A stretch of 13,816 nucleotides of DNA from a candidate division Zixibacteria bacterium SM23_81 (lineage in GTDB: Bacteria > SM23-81), in NCBI GenBank assembly GCA_001304015.1, contig LJUY01000065.1, forward strand, positions 1-13,816. The letters are read 5' to 3'. Position numbers and translations under genes: made by a program. Below, piece after piece: positions 12,499-13,816 of the stretch (position 1 is its first letter; the number at the start of each line of letters is the position of its first letter). A model generated the notes under the pieces. The model saw only the letters and a list, made by a program, of their open reading frames with translations, ran no database searches and was not told the origin of the DNA.

Positions 12499-13710
12499 AT
12501 GAGCGATTTCCATCAGACCGGAATCATCACCACTTTGCACATCCTGGGCGACAGGGATCTTGCTGATCTGGAAGCAGAGCTGGAGCGCATGGCCCAGATA
12601 CGCCCTGTGGCTCTGGTCTTACCCTGTCTCTTTTCAGAACTCAGGGGCAAGGCCCTTCCCGGAATCATAAGGGAGCTCCAGAAGGTCAAGTATCTAGAAC
12701 AGATCGTGGTCACCTTGGGCGGTGCTGACCGACGGGAAGAGTTTGTGGAGACCAAGAGGTTCTTCTCTGCCCTTCCTCAAGAGACCAGGATCATCTGGAA
12801 CAGCGGGAGGCGCTTGCAGAACATCTTTCGACTCGTTGAGGAAAGACACCTGCGCGTCGGGGGCGAGGGCAAAGGACGGGCCGCTTGGATGGCCTATGGC
12901 TATGTTCTGGCCAGCAGAAAAAGCCGGATCATCGCCCTTCACGACTGCGACATCGTCAACTATGACCGGGGGCTGTTGGCCAGACTGTGTTATCCGGTAG
13001 TTAACCCAGAACTGGATTATGAGTTCTGCAAGGGTTACTACAGCCGGATCACCGACCGGATGTACGGTCGGGTCACCCGGCTGTTCGTTTTCCCCATGAT
13101 CCGCGCCCTCCAAAAGGTGGTCGGGCCCCAGCCTCTGCTGTCCTTTCTGGACAGCTTCCGCTATCCCCTAGCCGGAGAGTTCTCCATGGACGCAGAACTG
13201 ACCAGGATCAACCGCATCCCCGGCGACTGGGGGCTGGAGGTGGGCATCCTGAGCGAGATCCTCCGGAACTGCTCTCTCAAGCGGGTTTGTCAGGCAGAGC
13301 TGTGCCAAACCTATGAGCACAAGCACCAACCCCTGTCCCGGAAAGACCCCAAGCGCGGACTGTTGAAAATGAGCGTCGATATCGCCAAAACCCTGTTTCG
13401 CACACTGGCCTCTGTCGGGGTCATCCTCCATAGAGGGACCTTCGCTACCATCATCAGCGCTTACACCCGAGAGGCTCAGGATGCCAGGGATCGGTATGTC
13501 GCCGACGCGGCCATCAACGGCCTCTTCTACGACCGACATGCTGAGGGCATAGCCGTGGAGGCCTTCGCCAAAGGGCTGAACATCGCCGGGGAGACGTTCT
13601 TGCAAGACCCACGGGGCACGCCCAGGATTCCTAATTGGAATCGAGTCTCTTCGGCCATCCCGAATATTTTAGACCAGTTGGAAGAGGCTGTGGAGAGGGA
13701 CAACAGATGA
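12499..13710 (+). CDS. Glucosyl/mannosyl-3-phosphoglycerate synthase (GT81-type glycosyltransferase)
   Basis: A 403-residue retaining GT-A glycosyltransferase. Characterised relatives transfer a sugar from a nucleotide sugar (GDP- or UDP-glucose, or GDP-mannose) to D-3-phosphoglycerate, the first step to the compatible solutes glucosylglycerate or mannosylglycerate. Visible motifs: LPCLFSEL (41-48), the donor-site GKGRAAWMAYGYVLA (124-138), the metal-binding DCD in LHDCDIVNYDRGLL (149-151), PLAGEFSMD (223-231), DWGLEVGIL (243-251) and YEHKHQPLS (272-280). Length and motif order match GpgS proteins. GAGGGGG eight bases upstream supports the ATG. The phosphatase that normally completes the pathway is not seen; only about 100 bases remain to the right, so it could follow outside the window. 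Donor sugar cannot be decided from sequence alone. Confidence 0.9.
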   Translation: MSDFHQTGIITTLHILGDRDLADLEAELERMAQIRPVALVLPCLFSELRGKALPGIIRELQKVKYLEQIVVTLGGADRREEFVETKRFFSALPQETRIIWNSGRRLQNIFRLVEERHLRVGGEGKGRAAWMAYGYVLASRKSRIIALHDCDIVNYDRGLLARLCYPVVNPELDYEFCKGYYSRITDRMYGRVTRLFVFPMIRALQKVVGPQPLLSFLDSFRYPLAGEFSMDAELTRINRIPGDWGLEVGILSEILRNCSLKRVCQAELCQTYEHKHQPLSRKDPKRGLLKMSVDIAKTLFRTLASVGVILHRGTFATIISAYTREAQDARDRYVADAAINGLFYDRHAEGIAVEAFAKGLNIAGETFLQDPRGTPRIPNWNRVSSAIPNILDQLEEAVERDNR

Positions 13711-13816
13711 TTTGTATTAGTCAGGAGCTTACCGGACACTCTGGGGTGTTCTGAGGTTCCATGACAAAAGGGTGGCACGTTCACCTCAGATGGGTTAGAT
13801 TAAGTGATCAGCAATC

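Noticed and set aside
13761-13816. Start of a further plus-strand gene after the glycosyltransferase
   Set aside because: An ATG with TGAGGT upstream is open to the window end, but 18 codons without a recognisable motif are too few to call.

Overview
This window looks like part of the chromosome of a strictly anaerobic bacterium. The archaeal-type four-subunit pyruvate:ferredoxin oxidoreductase, the oxygen-labile Fe-S enzymes, the tyrosine phenol-lyase/tryptophanase-type lyase and the compatible-solute glycosyltransferase would all suit a Desulfobacterota-like ('deltaproteobacterial') lineage. That lineage is an inference from gene content; no rRNA or marker gene is present.

Layout. (1) 1-815: the left part of a broken IS481-family insertion sequence, read leftwards. 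It carries a 50-bp tandem duplication and two further one-base frameshifts. (2) 828-2006: two attC-like recombination sites flank an AT-richer gene for an orphan CheR-type methyltransferase. The arrangement has the expected anatomy of an integron gene cassette (about 921-2000) with no integrase in view. (3) 2097-3542: a PLP-dependent beta-eliminating lyase, closest by motif to tyrosine phenol-lyase, releasing pyruvate and ammonia. (4) 7016-3982, minus strand: the operon porG-porD-porA-porB, with a convincing promoter, a CRP/FNR-type palindrome upstream and a terminator downstream. (5) 10254-7507, minus strand: a second, rearranged por-like operon. It has a GltD-type flavoprotein fused to a PorD-like ferredoxin, a short fossil of a second porA, and a PorB paralogue that kept its Fe-S cysteines but lost its thiamine-diphosphate motif. 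Its promoter-like element nearly matches that of the first operon. (6) 12060-10696, minus strand: a MATE-family efflux transporter. (7) 12499-13710, plus strand: a GT81-type glucosyl/mannosyl-3-phosphoglycerate synthase behind a good sigma-70 promoter.

How the genes may work together: the lyase yields pyruvate, PorGDAB turns pyruvate plus CoA into acetyl-CoA, CO2 and reduced ferredoxin, and the flavoprotein-ferredoxin fusion could exchange electrons between ferredoxin and NAD(P)H. The spacers hold clusters of short degenerate repeats and hairpins. The most novel items are the putative integron cassette with a CheR-like methyltransferase and the remodelled second por operon.
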